64,000 nucleotides of DNA from Lewinellaceae bacterium (GTDB taxonomy: Bacteria; Bacteroidota; Bacteroidia; Chitinophagales; Saprospiraceae), in NCBI GenBank assembly GCA_020636075.1, contig JACJYO010000001.1, forward strand, positions 124,001 to 188,000, given 5' to 3'. This document shows positions 16,838 to 25,239 of the stretch, piece by piece; within the stretch, counting starts at the first letter, position 1, and each line of letters opens with the position of its first letter. The position numbers and the translations under genes were made by a program. A model generated the notes under the pieces. The model was not told the origin of the DNA and did no database searches. It saw nothing but the letters and a program-made list of their open reading frames with translations.

Positions 16838-17644
16838 CTACTGCTTGCTGCGTACTTTAACCTGTGCCTGATTTTGTACAATTGAATTGGGTGGAACACT
16901 TTCAGTAATCCAGGTATTCCCGCCAATAATTGAATCGTGTCCTACCACCGTTTGACCGCCCAAAATGGTGCTGTTTGCATAAATAATGCAATTGTCTTCG
17001 ATTGTTGGATGCCGTTTTACCGCTGCCATTGATTTTTCAACCTGCAAGGCGCCGAGCGTTACACCTTGGTAGAGTTTTACATTGTTGCCGATAACCGTTG
17101 TTGCTCCAACAACAACACCAGTTCCGTGATCGATAAAAAATGAGTGCCCAATTTTGGCCGCAGGGTGAATATCAATGCCTGTTTTCCCATGAGTATATTC
17201 GGTAAAAATGCGTGGGAGCAACGGGGTGCCCAATTGGTGCAAAATATGAGCAATCCTGTAGGTAGCAATAGCATGGAACCCTGGATAGGTCGTAATTACT
17301 TCTTCCAAACATGTTGCAGCAGGGTCAAACTCTAATATTGCCTTGGCGTCATCCATGAGTGCCTGGTAAGTTCCAGGCAAGGCACTAAAAAAGGCATCCA
17401 CTATTTTTTCAACGTCGACCTTCTTGTTATCGATCAACAAGGGCCGGAGCATATGATCGAGGTTGTTACACAAAACAGCATATTGAACCTTAGCGGGCCT
17501 GAATGATTGGCCGTGGACGGGGAAAAGAAAGTTGACCAAATCGTCGGCCAACTGATGTGCCTCATCTTTGGGAGGAACCACAGCTATTAACCGTACCCGG
17601 TCCTGATCGAGCTGTTTGAACAAATTTACCAGTTCAGTATTCAT
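16838..17644 (-). CDS. cysE: Serine O-acetyltransferase (EpsC/CysE type)
   Basis: 268-residue cytosolic enzyme that acetylates L-serine with acetyl-CoA, the committing step of cysteine synthesis. An alpha-helical N-terminal half is followed by a left-handed beta-helix of hexapeptide repeats starting at GIDIHPAAKIG. The catalytic and CoA-contacting segment HGTGVVVGATTVIGNNVKLYQG is intact, as is KRHPTIEDN. The N-terminal half is of the longer EpsC type rather than the E. coli CysE type. Confidence 0.9.
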   Translation of the reverse strand: MNTELVNLFKQLDQDRVRLIAVVPPKDEAHQLADDLVNFLFPVHGQSFRPAKVQYAVLCNNLDHMLRPLLIDNKKVDVEKIVDAFFSALPGTYQALMDDAKAILEFDPAATCLEEVITTYPGFHAIATYRIAHILHQLGTPLLPRIFTEYTHGKTGIDIHPAAKIGHSFFIDHGTGVVVGATTVIGNNVKLYQGVTLGALQVEKSMAAVKRHPTIEDNCIIYANSTILGGQTVVGHDSIIGGNTWITESVPPNSIVQNQAQVKVRSKQ

Positions 17645-17737
17645 TTACAGATAAATAAAATGAACGCGATTTTGTTTACAACCGGGAATCAACGGAAATT
17701 CACCTTTACAAATTTTAGACATTAAAAACTCAAGTCC

Positions 17738-18946
17738 TTGGATAAAGAAGCTTTCATTGTAGACGGCATTCGCACACCAATTGGCAATTTTGGTGGGTGT
17801 TTGGCAACAATTCGAACAGACGACCTTGCTGCACATGTTTTGCAAAATTTAATAAAACGCCACCCGGAATTCGATCCTGGAGCAGTTTCAGATGTCTTTT
17901 TCGGCTGCGCAAATCAAGCAGGGGAAGACAATCGAAATGTAGCCCGGATGGCACTATTACTGGCAGGGATCCCATTTACTGTTCCCGGAGAAACTGTTAA
18001 CCGGCTTTGTGCAAGTGGCATGGCAGCAGCAGTGCACGCATACAGAGCGATTCGAAACGACGATGGAGAAATTTATATCGCCGGTGGAGTAGAAAACATG
18101 ACCCGAGGGCCATACGTGATGAGTAAGCCATCCAAAGCATTTGGTACAGATTCAAAATTGTATGATTCCAGTTTTGGCTGGAGATTCGTTAACCCACGAA
18201 TGGAAGTACTTTTTGGAACCGAAGCGATGGGACAAACTGCGGAAAATCTGGCAGATCTGTTCAACATTAGCCGGGCAGATCAGGATACATTCGCTGTATG
18301 GAGCCAGCAAAAAGCTTCAAATGCAAATGTTGAAGGGCGTTTGGCAGAGGAAATCGTACCGATACAAATTCCGCAACGTAAACATGATCCCATATTGATA
18401 GCGACGGATGAATTTATAAAACCAGATACCAGTCTTGCTGCCCTGTCAAAACTCCGCCCGGCATTCAGAGAAAATGGGACCGTGACTGCTGGCAACGCTT
18501 CAGGTTTAAATGATGGTGCAGCCGCATTGCTAATTGCTTCAAATTCAGGAATAAAGCGACATAATTTACAGCCACTTGCTCGTATTGTTAGTGCTGCGGT
18601 AGTTGGAGTTGAGCCCAGAATTATGGGTATTGGACCAGTTGGAGCATCTCAAAAAGCATTACAAAAAGCTGGTCTGAAGTTAGACGACATAGATATCATC
18701 GAATTGAATGAAGCATTTGCAGCACAGGTATTGGCATGTACTAGGGAACTTGGCTTGGCGGATAATGATCCGAGAATAAATCCAAATGGCGGTGCAATTG
18801 CTTTGGGGCACCCGCTTGGAATGTCAGGGGCGCGAATTTTATTAACAGCTTCGCGCGAATTGAACCGCCGTAACAAGCGGTATGCACTTTGCACCATGTG
18901 CATTGGTGTTGGACAAGGATATGCTGTTATACTCGAGAGAAGCTAA
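17738..18946 (+). CDS. Thiolase, 3-oxoadipyl-CoA/acetyl-CoA acyltransferase type
   Basis: 402-residue type I thiolase. Catalytic residues are present: Cys91 in [11 protein letters not shown], the NEAFA motif, His in [16 protein letters not shown] and the second Cys in [10 protein letters not shown]. The [10 protein letters not shown] stretch resembles 3-oxoadipyl-CoA thiolases (PcaF/PaaJ), but no other aromatic-degradation gene is nearby, so an acetoacetyl-CoA role is equally possible. The start is a TTG: the conserved [13 protein letters not shown] begins three codons later and no ATG is available. Confidence 0.85.
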   Translation: MDKEAFIVDGIRTPIGNFGGCLATIRTDDLAAHVLQNLIKRHPEFDPGAVSDVFFGCANQAGEDNRNVARMALLLAGIPFTVPGETVNRLCASGMAAAVHAYRAIRNDDGEIYIAGGVENMTRGPYVMSKPSKAFGTDSKLYDSSFGWRFVNPRMEVLFGTEAMGQTAENLADLFNISRADQDTFAVWSQQKASNANVEGRLAEEIVPIQIPQRKHDPILIATDEFIKPDTSLAALSKLRPAFRENGTVTAGNASGLNDGAAALLIASNSGIKRHNLQPLARIVSAAVVGVEPRIMGIGPVGASQKALQKAGLKLDDIDIIELNEAFAAQVLACTRELGLADNDPRINPNGGAIALGHPLGMSGARILLTASRELNRRNKRYALCTMCIGVGQGYAVILERS

Positions 18947-18985
18947 GCCGCAGAAAGGTAGTATTTAGAATCGCAGTGATGCCGC

Positions 18986-19450
18986 TCAAAATGCGGTAGT
19001 ATCGGCAGCCTGAGGTATTGAATCCCGTTGATTCTGAGGGAATACGTTCAAAGGATCAGAAGCAGGTTGCTCCTGCTTAGCTCGCATAAAATGCATCTCA
19101 AATTGCATTCCACGTAGCTCTAGCCCAAGAATTAGGCTGGTGTCTGTGAGCTCCAGAATTTGATATTCAATTATTGGGCTACTTTTCTGGTGTATCTTAT
19201 CTTTTGCGACTTCAAAATCAGTTAATTCCTCAGGACCTACAGGGAGATTGGTCATCATTTTCCCGTTTCCTTCAAATAGAAAATAGGTCCCGGATAAGGT
19301 TTCTGTTTCAGTTTGATTTCGCAATCCTTTGATAATCTCCCAACGCCCCTCTAAAGAATGCTTATCAATTTTAGACTCCTCCTCACATGCGGTTAAAAGT
19401 GCAATTACTGAAATACCAACAAATGCCCATGTGGAAATATGTCCTGCCAT
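18986..19450 (-). CDS. Lipocalin-like lipoprotein
   Basis: 154-residue predicted lipoprotein: a hydrophobic signal with a good lipobox (LLTAC, Cys at about residue 22) followed by a small beta-rich domain opening LEGRWEIIKG, typical of lipocalin-like proteins of Bacteroidota. Function unknown. The frame stays open upstream into cas6, but the ATG at 19450 is chosen because it puts the signal peptide at the N-terminus. It begins 28 bases after the cas6 stop, so both may share a transcript. Confidence 0.65.
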   Translation of the reverse strand: MAGHISTWAFVGISVIALLTACEEESKIDKHSLEGRWEIIKGLRNQTETETLSGTYFLFEGNGKMMTNLPVGPEELTDFEVAKDKIHQKSSPIIEYQILELTDTSLILGLELRGMQFEMHFMRAKQEQPASDPLNVFPQNQRDSIPQAADTTAF

Positions 19451-19478
19451 CGCATTGAATTTTAACACACCAAATAAT

Positions 19479-20270
19479 TTATTTGATTTCAACAAACCCA
19501 AAACCCAGGTAAGGGTATTCTCCAAATCCTGCATAATAACAAAATTCAAGCAATGGGATAGGCATACTTACTTCAAATTCATAGGTAAAACCCCGCAATT
19601 GGGTTATCCCATCAGGATTGGGTTTTAGGTGAATCAGACGTGACTTGGCCTGGCCGATAAGCCTGTAATTCATAGGGAAAGATGGATCAAGCAACTTCAA
19701 AGCAGCCAATGATTTATATTGCATAGCTGCTTTGAATCGGCGTACCGTATGGTTGAAGAAACTCACATCATAGTTATCATGATCAGGCAAAAGGTAGAGG
19801 TTAGCAGCTTTGCCTTCTTCAACGGTAGTGATTGAAATTGGCGAAATAGCCTTGAGTTGCATGGTTTCTTTAAACGCCGGGCGCGGCATAATTTGCCAGT
19901 GTTTTACTTCAAAATGCGCAGGCGATCCATCTACAGTTCCAAGAGCCAGTGGCATTTGGCGGAACAAGTGGACAATTTGTTGTTCAAAGGAAGCATCAAG
20001 GTAAAAGGAGACACTTAATTTCACTTGGTTTCCCAAAAGCTTAAATTCCTGCTTCACCTGATCCATTTCATATGGATAGATCGCGAGCGGACTAAAAGTG
20101 AATAGCTTATAGTTCCTGGAACTTAATTCAAAGCCACGCTGCTGAAGCCAAGAAGTGAGCTCGGCGCCGGCATTGGAGAGCACTGAGAAAATCCAATTGG
20201 AAATCTCCGACTGGTAGTTTATTGGAATAATAACGCCTTTCTGGCAAGAAAGACTAAACTGGATGCGCAT
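19479..20270 (-). CDS. cas6: CRISPR-associated endoribonuclease Cas6, isolated
   Basis: 263 residues of the RAMP-fold Cas6 family, which cuts CRISPR precursor RNA within each repeat. Evidence: the N-terminal ferredoxin-like half with YKLFTFSPL (54-62); LKAISPISITT in the middle; and the hallmark C-terminal glycine-rich loop YYAGFGEYPYLGFGFVEIK at the very end. The position that corresponds to the catalytic His46 of Pyrococcus Cas6 (YLHEVKG) appears to be Gln43 (WLQQRGF) by my own hand alignment. No cas1, cas2, effector gene or CRISPR array is in the window, so it either serves a distant array in trans or is a remnant. Confidence 0.88.
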   Translation of the reverse strand: MRIQFSLSCQKGVIIPINYQSEISNWIFSVLSNAGAELTSWLQQRGFELSSRNYKLFTFSPLAIYPYEMDQVKQEFKLLGNQVKLSVSFYLDASFEQQIVHLFRQMPLALGTVDGSPAHFEVKHWQIMPRPAFKETMQLKAISPISITTVEEGKAANLYLLPDHDNYDVSFFNHTVRRFKAAMQYKSLAALKLLDPSFPMNYRLIGQAKSRLIHLKPNPDGITQLRGFTYEFEVSMPIPLLEFCYYAGFGEYPYLGFGFVEIK

Positions 20271-20752
20271 AATCAGACATTATGATTAAAGAAAAGATTA
20301 GGAACTCATCTGGTGAAGAGTGCTTAAAGCCAGAAACCTGCTTCTGGTCCTCTTTTCAAAGCCGAAAAGTACGGAAAAGTTACTACTGGCAAGAAAAAAA
20401 TAATAAGCGGTATCGCAGAGCAGTAAGCGGTAGGTGATGATACCCTGCTGTTGGTCCTCAGAAAACCCGTTGGTAAAAGAAAAAGGCTCTCCCGGCTCAG
20501 ATGAGGTTTAAACTGCTCTACCATGTGTGCCGCTCGATCTTTACAGACCGCTTGGCACGAACATCCCTCTGTACAGTAGATGCTGACGCGCAATATCAGC
20601 GTGCAGTATAACTTCTCCTTAAGCACGGGAAAGCCCGGCAAGAATTAAGCGTGTTACGAGTCTAGCGTTCAGGAGATTATATACGCTGAAGACTTAATGA
20701 TTAAAAGCACACCTCAGGCGGAGGCCGATGTTAGCGTGTAATATTTTGGCTA

Positions 20753-20890
20753 TTAAGGAGCTTCTTCATCCATTATTATGTATTCAGGGCAATCAGTTGT
20801 TGATATGTCTTTTGTTGGTTTAACTTCAACACGGGCATCAAAATCAGATACGGCAAAAAACAAACTAATTAGTAGCGTAAGAATCGGCAT
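20753..20890 (-). CDS. Possible small exported peptide (45 aa)
   Basis: An ATG at 20890 opens 45 codons ending in TAA. The product begins with a hydrophobic run (MPILTLLISLFFAV) followed by a polar, acidic tail containing one Cys and ending DEEAP, which is the layout of a short signal peptide plus mature peptide. There is no recognised family, no clear promoter, and the frame could be chance. Confidence 0.3.
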   Translation of the reverse strand: MPILTLLISLFFAVSDFDARVEVKPTKDISTTDCPEYIIMDEEAP

Positions 20891-20947
20891 GGCACGAATG
20901 TTTTGATTGTCTACGAATATGAATCAAAAATCCGGCTATACCCGTCC

Positions 20948-20988
20948 AAAAAAAAGGACACAAAAGCAGAATTCAACCCGTGCAGATT
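20948..20988. repeat. Diverged 41-bp repeat, copy A
   Basis: Matches copy B at 21310-21350 in 29 of 41 positions without gaps; both contain GGACA, TTCAA and end GCAGATT. Eight of the twelve differences are single or isolated changes and many are transitions, as expected for decayed copies of one element. Same orientation as copy B, 362 bases away. Confidence 0.5.
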
Positions 20989-21309
20989 TAGGATTGATAC
21001 ACTTACCCTCCCCACGCCTAATTGTAGGAACGGCAAATGACACTGGATAAAATCCAATTGTCAAAAAACCTTTTATGATAAAATTCTGACTACGGCATTG
21101 TTAAATATTTGTCACTTTCACCATATCCGCTTTCTTCGTCAAAAAAAGGATCGAGGTCATGCTATGACAACAACATAATTTATACCTTAGAAAACGGTTT
21201 GGCTCATTATCTAGTTTAGCAATATACAGGTATGGTCTTTGGGTGTTTTTTTTAATCTAACGATTAGTTCTTGTAAACCTTTAGGTCAAAGGTCAGAGCT
21301 TTTACCATA

Positions 21310-21350
21310 GGAAAACAGGACAGATTTGCGGGATTCAATCCACGCAGATT
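21310..21350. repeat. Diverged 41-bp repeat, copy B, inside a long hairpin
   Basis: Second copy of the element at 20948. It forms most of a hairpin: GAAAACAG (21311-21318) pairs with CTGTTTTC (21352-21359), and TGCGGGAT (21327-21334) pairs with ATCC-a-CGCA (21338-21346) around a 3-base loop. The hairpin ends about 34 bases before the ATG of the next gene, so it may lie in that gene's leader. Confidence 0.5.
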
Positions 21351-21393
21351 GCTGTTTTCTCCACTTTTATTCAGTTTGGAAAAAAAACGAAGC

Positions 21394-22911
21394 ATGGAAT
21401 TTGATGTGCTCAAAGACTTGGTCCGTACCATTACACGTAATAAAGTAAAACAAATTGAAGTCCTCGGAAACCCCGGTCAGGAAGGAAGCCGCTCAGAAGA
21501 GTTATTCGACGGCATATTTAAAGATCGCTTCCAATCTGATGATGAAGCTGCCAAATACTTTTTCGATTCCAATGAGAAAGATCCAAAGTATCGCAAATTA
21601 AGGAACCGGCTAATCCGTCAATTAATCAACACTTCCTTTTTTATTGATGTTCAACAACCTATGTTTAATGAACGAGGCAGGGCGCTATACAACTGCTATC
21701 GTGACTATGCTGCCGCTTACATCCTGCGTAGCCGGGATGCCTACAAAGCAAGTGTTTATTTGCTCCAGCAGCTCATGGAGCAAACCATCAAATTTGAATT
21801 TACGGACATCACTGCAGACGTTTGCCGCCAACTCCGCCAGCAATTCGCGCTAAGTCCGGGTGATCAGGCAAATCATGAAAAATACAGTGCACTCCACCGT
21901 ATTTATGAAGAAAAAAGGCACTGGGAGGCTAAAGCTTATGATTATTCCGAGAACCTGATTCATCATTACATCGCCGGCAGGTCCCCAAGTAATGATGTCC
22001 ATTTGATGGCCACGGACTATTTTGACGAGCTATTGGCGAAAGCAGATGAGATTGACACAATGCAATTTTACATTTACACCTATAAGGTTGGCGTAATTAA
22101 ATATTCTGCTATTAATGATTGCAAAAAAACCATACAGGTATGTGATAAGGCATTAGAAATTCTTCAGGGTCGAAAATTCAGCAATCGTGGCTCATTGGCA
22201 TCATTTGCTACACAAAAACTGGCTTGCCTGACGCAACTTCGAGTTTTTGACGACGGAGACAAAACTGCCCGGTATTGCCTCACTTTGGTGGATGAAGGGA
22301 GCTTCAACTGGTTTCGTTTACTGGAAACGCAGTTTTACTATTACATGTACACACATCGCTATGAAACGGCATTAGAAGTCTTTCAAAAAGTTACCCAACA
22401 CAGCAGGTATCGACAGTTAAGTGGCAGTACACGAGACATGTGGACCCTTTTGGGAGGCTACCTGCATCTCCTGGCAGCTTTGGGAAAATTAGATGCGCAG
22501 GAGGTAGAAAAAATTGCGGGTTACTACAGCCCCGGCAGCTCACGTTTTGTCAATGATTTTGAAGTCTTGGATAAGGAAAAGACAGGCATGAATATCCCTT
22601 TAGTACTTCTTCCTGTTCTTTTTAGCATTGCGAAAGGCAATTTTGATGAGGAAGATTTTGGGCGATCGCTTGAAGCCTTAGACAAATACAGGCAACGCTA
22701 CTTGGAAAATGACACGAACAGACGTAGCGCAATTTTTCTAAAAATGATTCTCGCGCTCGCTAAAAAAGAATTCAACACTGCCCGTGCAGAGCGTAAAATG
22801 GAAAAAGAATGGGCGCTTTTGCAACAAGAATCTCCACAACTTGCCGGGCAGTCCTTTGCGGTTGAGGTTATTCCCTACGAGGATTTATGGAATATGCTTA
22901 CTGAGAAATGA
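21394..22911 (+). CDS. Helical (TPR-like) protein of unknown function
   Basis: 505 residues, soluble, no signal peptide or membrane segment. The sequence is almost entirely helical, with repeated Tyr/Leu/Ala pairs (YNCYRDYAAAYILRSRDAY, FYYYMYTHRYETALEVFQK) spaced like TPR or other alpha-solenoid repeats, so protein binding is a reasonable guess. The N-terminus (FDVLKDLVRTITRNKVKQIEVLG) is distinctive, and I cannot place it in a named family. The ATG at 21394 is chosen over an in-frame TTG at 21349, which would lie inside the leader hairpin. A 21-bp terminator follows directly. Confidence 0.65.
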   Translation: MEFDVLKDLVRTITRNKVKQIEVLGNPGQEGSRSEELFDGIFKDRFQSDDEAAKYFFDSNEKDPKYRKLRNRLIRQLINTSFFIDVQQPMFNERGRALYNCYRDYAAAYILRSRDAYKASVYLLQQLMEQTIKFEFTDITADVCRQLRQQFALSPGDQANHEKYSALHRIYEEKRHWEAKAYDYSENLIHHYIAGRSPSNDVHLMATDYFDELLAKADEIDTMQFYIYTYKVGVIKYSAINDCKKTIQVCDKALEILQGRKFSNRGSLASFATQKLACLTQLRVFDDGDKTARYCLTLVDEGSFNWFRLLETQFYYYMYTHRYETALEVFQKVTQHSRYRQLSGSTRDMWTLLGGYLHLLAALGKLDAQEVEKIAGYYSPGSSRFVNDFEVLDKEKTGMNIPLVLLPVLFSIAKGNFDEEDFGRSLEALDKYRQRYLENDTNRRSAIFLKMILALAKKEFNTARAERKMEKEWALLQQESPQLAGQSFAVEVIPYEDLWNMLTEK

Positions 22912-22917
22912 AATCCC

Positions 22918-22970
22918 GGATAAAACAAAAGCCGTTACTGCAATAAGTGGTAACGGCTTTTGTTTTATCC
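22918..22970. terminator. Bidirectional terminator with a 21-bp perfect stem
   Basis: GGATAAAACAAAAGCCGTTAC (22918-22938) is fully complementary to 22950-22970, around an 11-base loop. The A-rich left and T-rich right flanks suit termination of both the 505-residue-protein gene and the convergent membrane-protein gene. Confidence 0.9.
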
Positions 22971-22988
22971 GGATATAAAATCTTTTGA

Positions 22989-24023
22989 TCAGGATTCAAA
23001 AAAGGAATCATACTGATTTCCTCCACGCTCTTTTTGCGTCGGAATTTTTACCGGCGAATCAAGATTGAGCACCTCGGATGGGTTGTCCGCTTTTGCAAGG
23101 ATTGATGCTTTTTCCTTCCCTAGCAGGAAAGAAACGCCTTCTTTCTCCCACTTTTGCAACATTTCAAGGCCTTCTTCCTCAAATACGCCATTCTGCAAAT
23201 CAATGGATTCCATGAAGTTTTTGGACATATCCATAAAGCGCTCCATCTCACCAACTTTTTGGCCTACGTCTTCTGCCATGGCTTCAAGGGCCATATCATA
23301 CATATATTTCTTGTCGTTGTTGCCGCTTAAAATATTCATGGCAGAGCGGATCGCCGAGTGACTTGCTTTGATTGCCTTGTACTCTTGCTCTTTTACCACC
23401 ACCTGATCCTGAAGATCCTCCAGCATAATTTCTGAATTCTCATACATTTTGGTCAGTACGCGGTATAGCACCTCCATCCGTTTGTAAAGGTCCTCCAGTT
23501 TCAAATTAGACTCCTGGAGACGGCCGGCTTTTCTGGCCTTTAGTACCATGATCGCATCTTTGCCTGTTTCCTTCGCCTTGCTGGCCATTCCGAGATTCGT
23601 CTGGATTTCGCGCTGGTTTTGCCGGATCATCTCAGACAATTTGTACATCTGACCCTTCAATTTACTGATTTGGGTATTCATCGAACCCAAATTGTCCTTC
23701 AAGTCTTCAATGTAACTCTTCAATATTCCGATGGGATCCAACTGGACAAACAGTCCAGTCACCCAACGCATAACCGACTTATACATGTACCAAACCAGGT
23801 TGCGCATCTTAGGGTCAAGTACAACATAGATTAATCCGGCAAGCGCGGCCAATATCCCCGCCAAATACAGCGTATTTTCAGCAAGGCTGATCAGCGTTGG
23901 CAACGCCTTATATAATAGGTAGCCGCCACCTAAAACGATAGCCGCCATGAAAAGGCCACCCGTCACCCCTTCCGGGCGATCCCAGAAGCCTTTGGGTTTA
24001 ATTGGTTGCAATTCTGTACTCAT
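22989..24023 (-). CDS. Membrane-anchored coiled-coil protein, PspA-like in layout
   Basis: 344 residues. Two or three membrane helices occupy residues about 22-70 (GGLFMAAIVLGGGYLLYK, LYLAGILAALAGLIYVVL). They are followed by a long charged coiled coil (about 105-225, SYIEDLKDNLGSMNTQISKLK onwards) and a more acidic C-terminal part. The helical part recalls PspA/IM30 or TelA-type envelope-stress proteins, but this is a resemblance in layout, not an identification. It is 42 bases downstream of a 64-residue membrane protein, and the two look like one operon. Confidence 0.6.
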   Translation of the reverse strand: MSTELQPIKPKGFWDRPEGVTGGLFMAAIVLGGGYLLYKALPTLISLAENTLYLAGILAALAGLIYVVLDPKMRNLVWYMYKSVMRWVTGLFVQLDPIGILKSYIEDLKDNLGSMNTQISKLKGQMYKLSEMIRQNQREIQTNLGMASKAKETGKDAIMVLKARKAGRLQESNLKLEDLYKRMEVLYRVLTKMYENSEIMLEDLQDQVVVKEQEYKAIKASHSAIRSAMNILSGNNDKKYMYDMALEAMAEDVGQKVGEMERFMDMSKNFMESIDLQNGVFEEEGLEMLQKWEKEGVSFLLGKEKASILAKADNPSEVLNLDSPVKIPTQKERGGNQYDSFFES

Positions 24024-24065
24024 CAGATTTGTTATTAATTATTTAGATGTTGAGCATTTCAAAAT

Positions 24066-24260
24066 TTATCCACGGAAAATACTTCCAAGAAACATCCGTA
24101 TTGCCCGCCGGAAACGGTCATTTACAAAATACAAGATTATAAAGGCAAGTACGAATATCCAAAACATACTTATGACGACCTTTAAAACCTTAAATGCCAA
24201 CCATAAAATTATTAAGCCAGCTAAAAAAGCAAAGATCGGATTCTTAAGCAGATCATTCAT
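24066..24260 (-). CDS. Small membrane protein (64 aa)
   Basis: Two hydrophobic helices (about residues 9-27 and 31-46) followed by a basic tail (NDRFRRAIRMFLGSIFRG). No named family recognised. Its place directly upstream of the membrane-anchored coiled-coil protein, same strand, suggests the two proteins act together in the inner membrane. The start ATG at 24260 gives a compact two-helix protein. Confidence 0.55.
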   Translation of the reverse strand: MNDLLKNPIFAFLAGLIILWLAFKVLKVVISMFWIFVLAFIILYFVNDRFRRAIRMFLGSIFRG

Positions 24261-24504
24261 TTTTGATTGTTTTTGTTTACAGCGTAATTAGTTCAAAAAT
24301 CACGTACGACAACACGTCGTGCTTGTGGTCAAAATTAGATGTAAAATGGCCGCCAATCCCAAATTGGTCGGCGATACAGTCTGTTTTTCGGACAAAATAA
24401 GGTAAAACCACCGATAAAATTCAATATACCCACTGCATACCCGGTTTGCTCCTAAAAACCCAGCCCGAGCAGTACCTTTGCGCTTTAGATGCCTGTAGAT
24501 ACGT

Positions 24505-25239
24505 ATGAAATCCTTTGACGTTACCATTCCCGTATTGAATGAAGAGGAGACACTCGATAAGCAAATTCGAATCCTGCATGATTTTCTGAAATCAAATTTT
24601 CCTGAACCCAATCAATGGTCCATTATCATTGCCGATAATGGAAGCACCGACAATACGCCGTATTTAGCAGCAGCCTTGGGTGACGAGTTGCCCGAAGTGC
24701 GTCTGGTTCAGGTGCCTGAAAAAGGTGTTGGCCTGGCATTGAAAACATCCTGGAGCCAGAGTAATGCGGAAATTGTAGGCTATATGGATCTCGACCTTGC
24801 CACCGGTCTGGAGCATTTTATCCAGGCTTACAACGCCCTGGCAACGGAAGGTTTCGACCTCGTTTATGGAAGCCGTTTACATAAAAAATCAAAAGTAATT
24901 GGTCGGAGCCTCAAGCGGGAAATCACCTCCCGTGTTTTCAATTTTATCGTACGACAGTACCTGGGCACCCATTTTTCCGATGGCATGTGCGGCTTTAAAT
25001 GGCTCAAACGCAGCCATGTTCAACCCTTGCTCGATGGCGGTGCTACCAGCAATGGCTGGTTTTTCAGTACGGAGTTGCTAGCCGTTGCCGAGTGGCAAAA
25101 TCTAGCAATCTGCGAACTGCCGGTGAAATGGACCGATGATACCTCCTCTAGCAAAGTCAACATTTCCAAATTGGCAAAACAATACCTGAAAGCCTTGCAC
25201 ATCCTGAAAAAGCGCAAACCGAGGCGCAGCAAAACATGA
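24505..25239 (+). CDS. GT2 glycosyltransferase, dolichyl-phosphate sugar synthase-like
   Basis: 244-residue GT-A fold enzyme of family 2, close in pattern to Alg5/DPM1-type polyprenyl-phosphate sugar transferases. Motifs: VTIPVLNEEETL at the N-terminus, ADNGSTDNT for the nucleotide, MDLDLATGLEHF containing the metal-binding DxD, YGSR, and SDGMCGFKWLKR. No membrane helices are present, so it is a soluble or peripheral enzyme that probably loads a lipid carrier. It is the first gene of a tightly overlapping operon, and the AKR gene starts inside its last codons (ATGA). Confidence 0.85.
   Translation: MKSFDVTIPVLNEEETLDKQIRILHDFLKSNFPEPNQWSIIIADNGSTDNTPYLAAALGDELPEVRLVQVPEKGVGLALKTSWSQSNAEIVGYMDLDLATGLEHFIQAYNALATEGFDLVYGSRLHKKSKVIGRSLKREITSRVFNFIVRQYLGTHFSDGMCGFKWLKRSHVQPLLDGGATSNGWFFSTELLAVAEWQNLAICELPVKWTDDTSSSKVNISKLAKQYLKALHILKKRKPRRSKT

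Larger units (their letters stand above)
20271..21393. other. 1.1-kb gene-poor region beside cas6
   Basis: No long supportable gene on either strand. The left part (20320-20760) is rich in short hairpins: CCAGAA/TTCTGG at 20330-20346; CGGG-AAAG-CCCG near 20626-20637; AGTCTAGCGT at 20659-20668 with ACGCT and AGACT at 20683-20694. The right part holds two diverged 41-bp repeats and a 45-codon open frame. There is no regular repeat-spacer pattern of a CRISPR array. The content could be a structured RNA, the decayed remains of a CRISPR locus, or both. Confidence 0.5.

Noticed and set aside
20404..20432. TAAGCGGTA occurring twice, 20 bases apart
   Set aside because: Nine bases repeated twice in a 1-kb region is weak evidence, and no third copy or symmetry was found.
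20324..20641. 105-residue open frame on the minus strand in the gene-poor region
   Set aside because: The composition is unlike neighbouring proteins, no family features are seen, and the DNA is better explained as hairpin-rich non-coding sequence.
20271..21393. CRISPR array next to cas6
   Set aside because: I looked for repeats spaced 60-80 bases apart and found only two diverged 41-bp copies 362 bases apart and short partial matches (for example near 20825), not a regular series.
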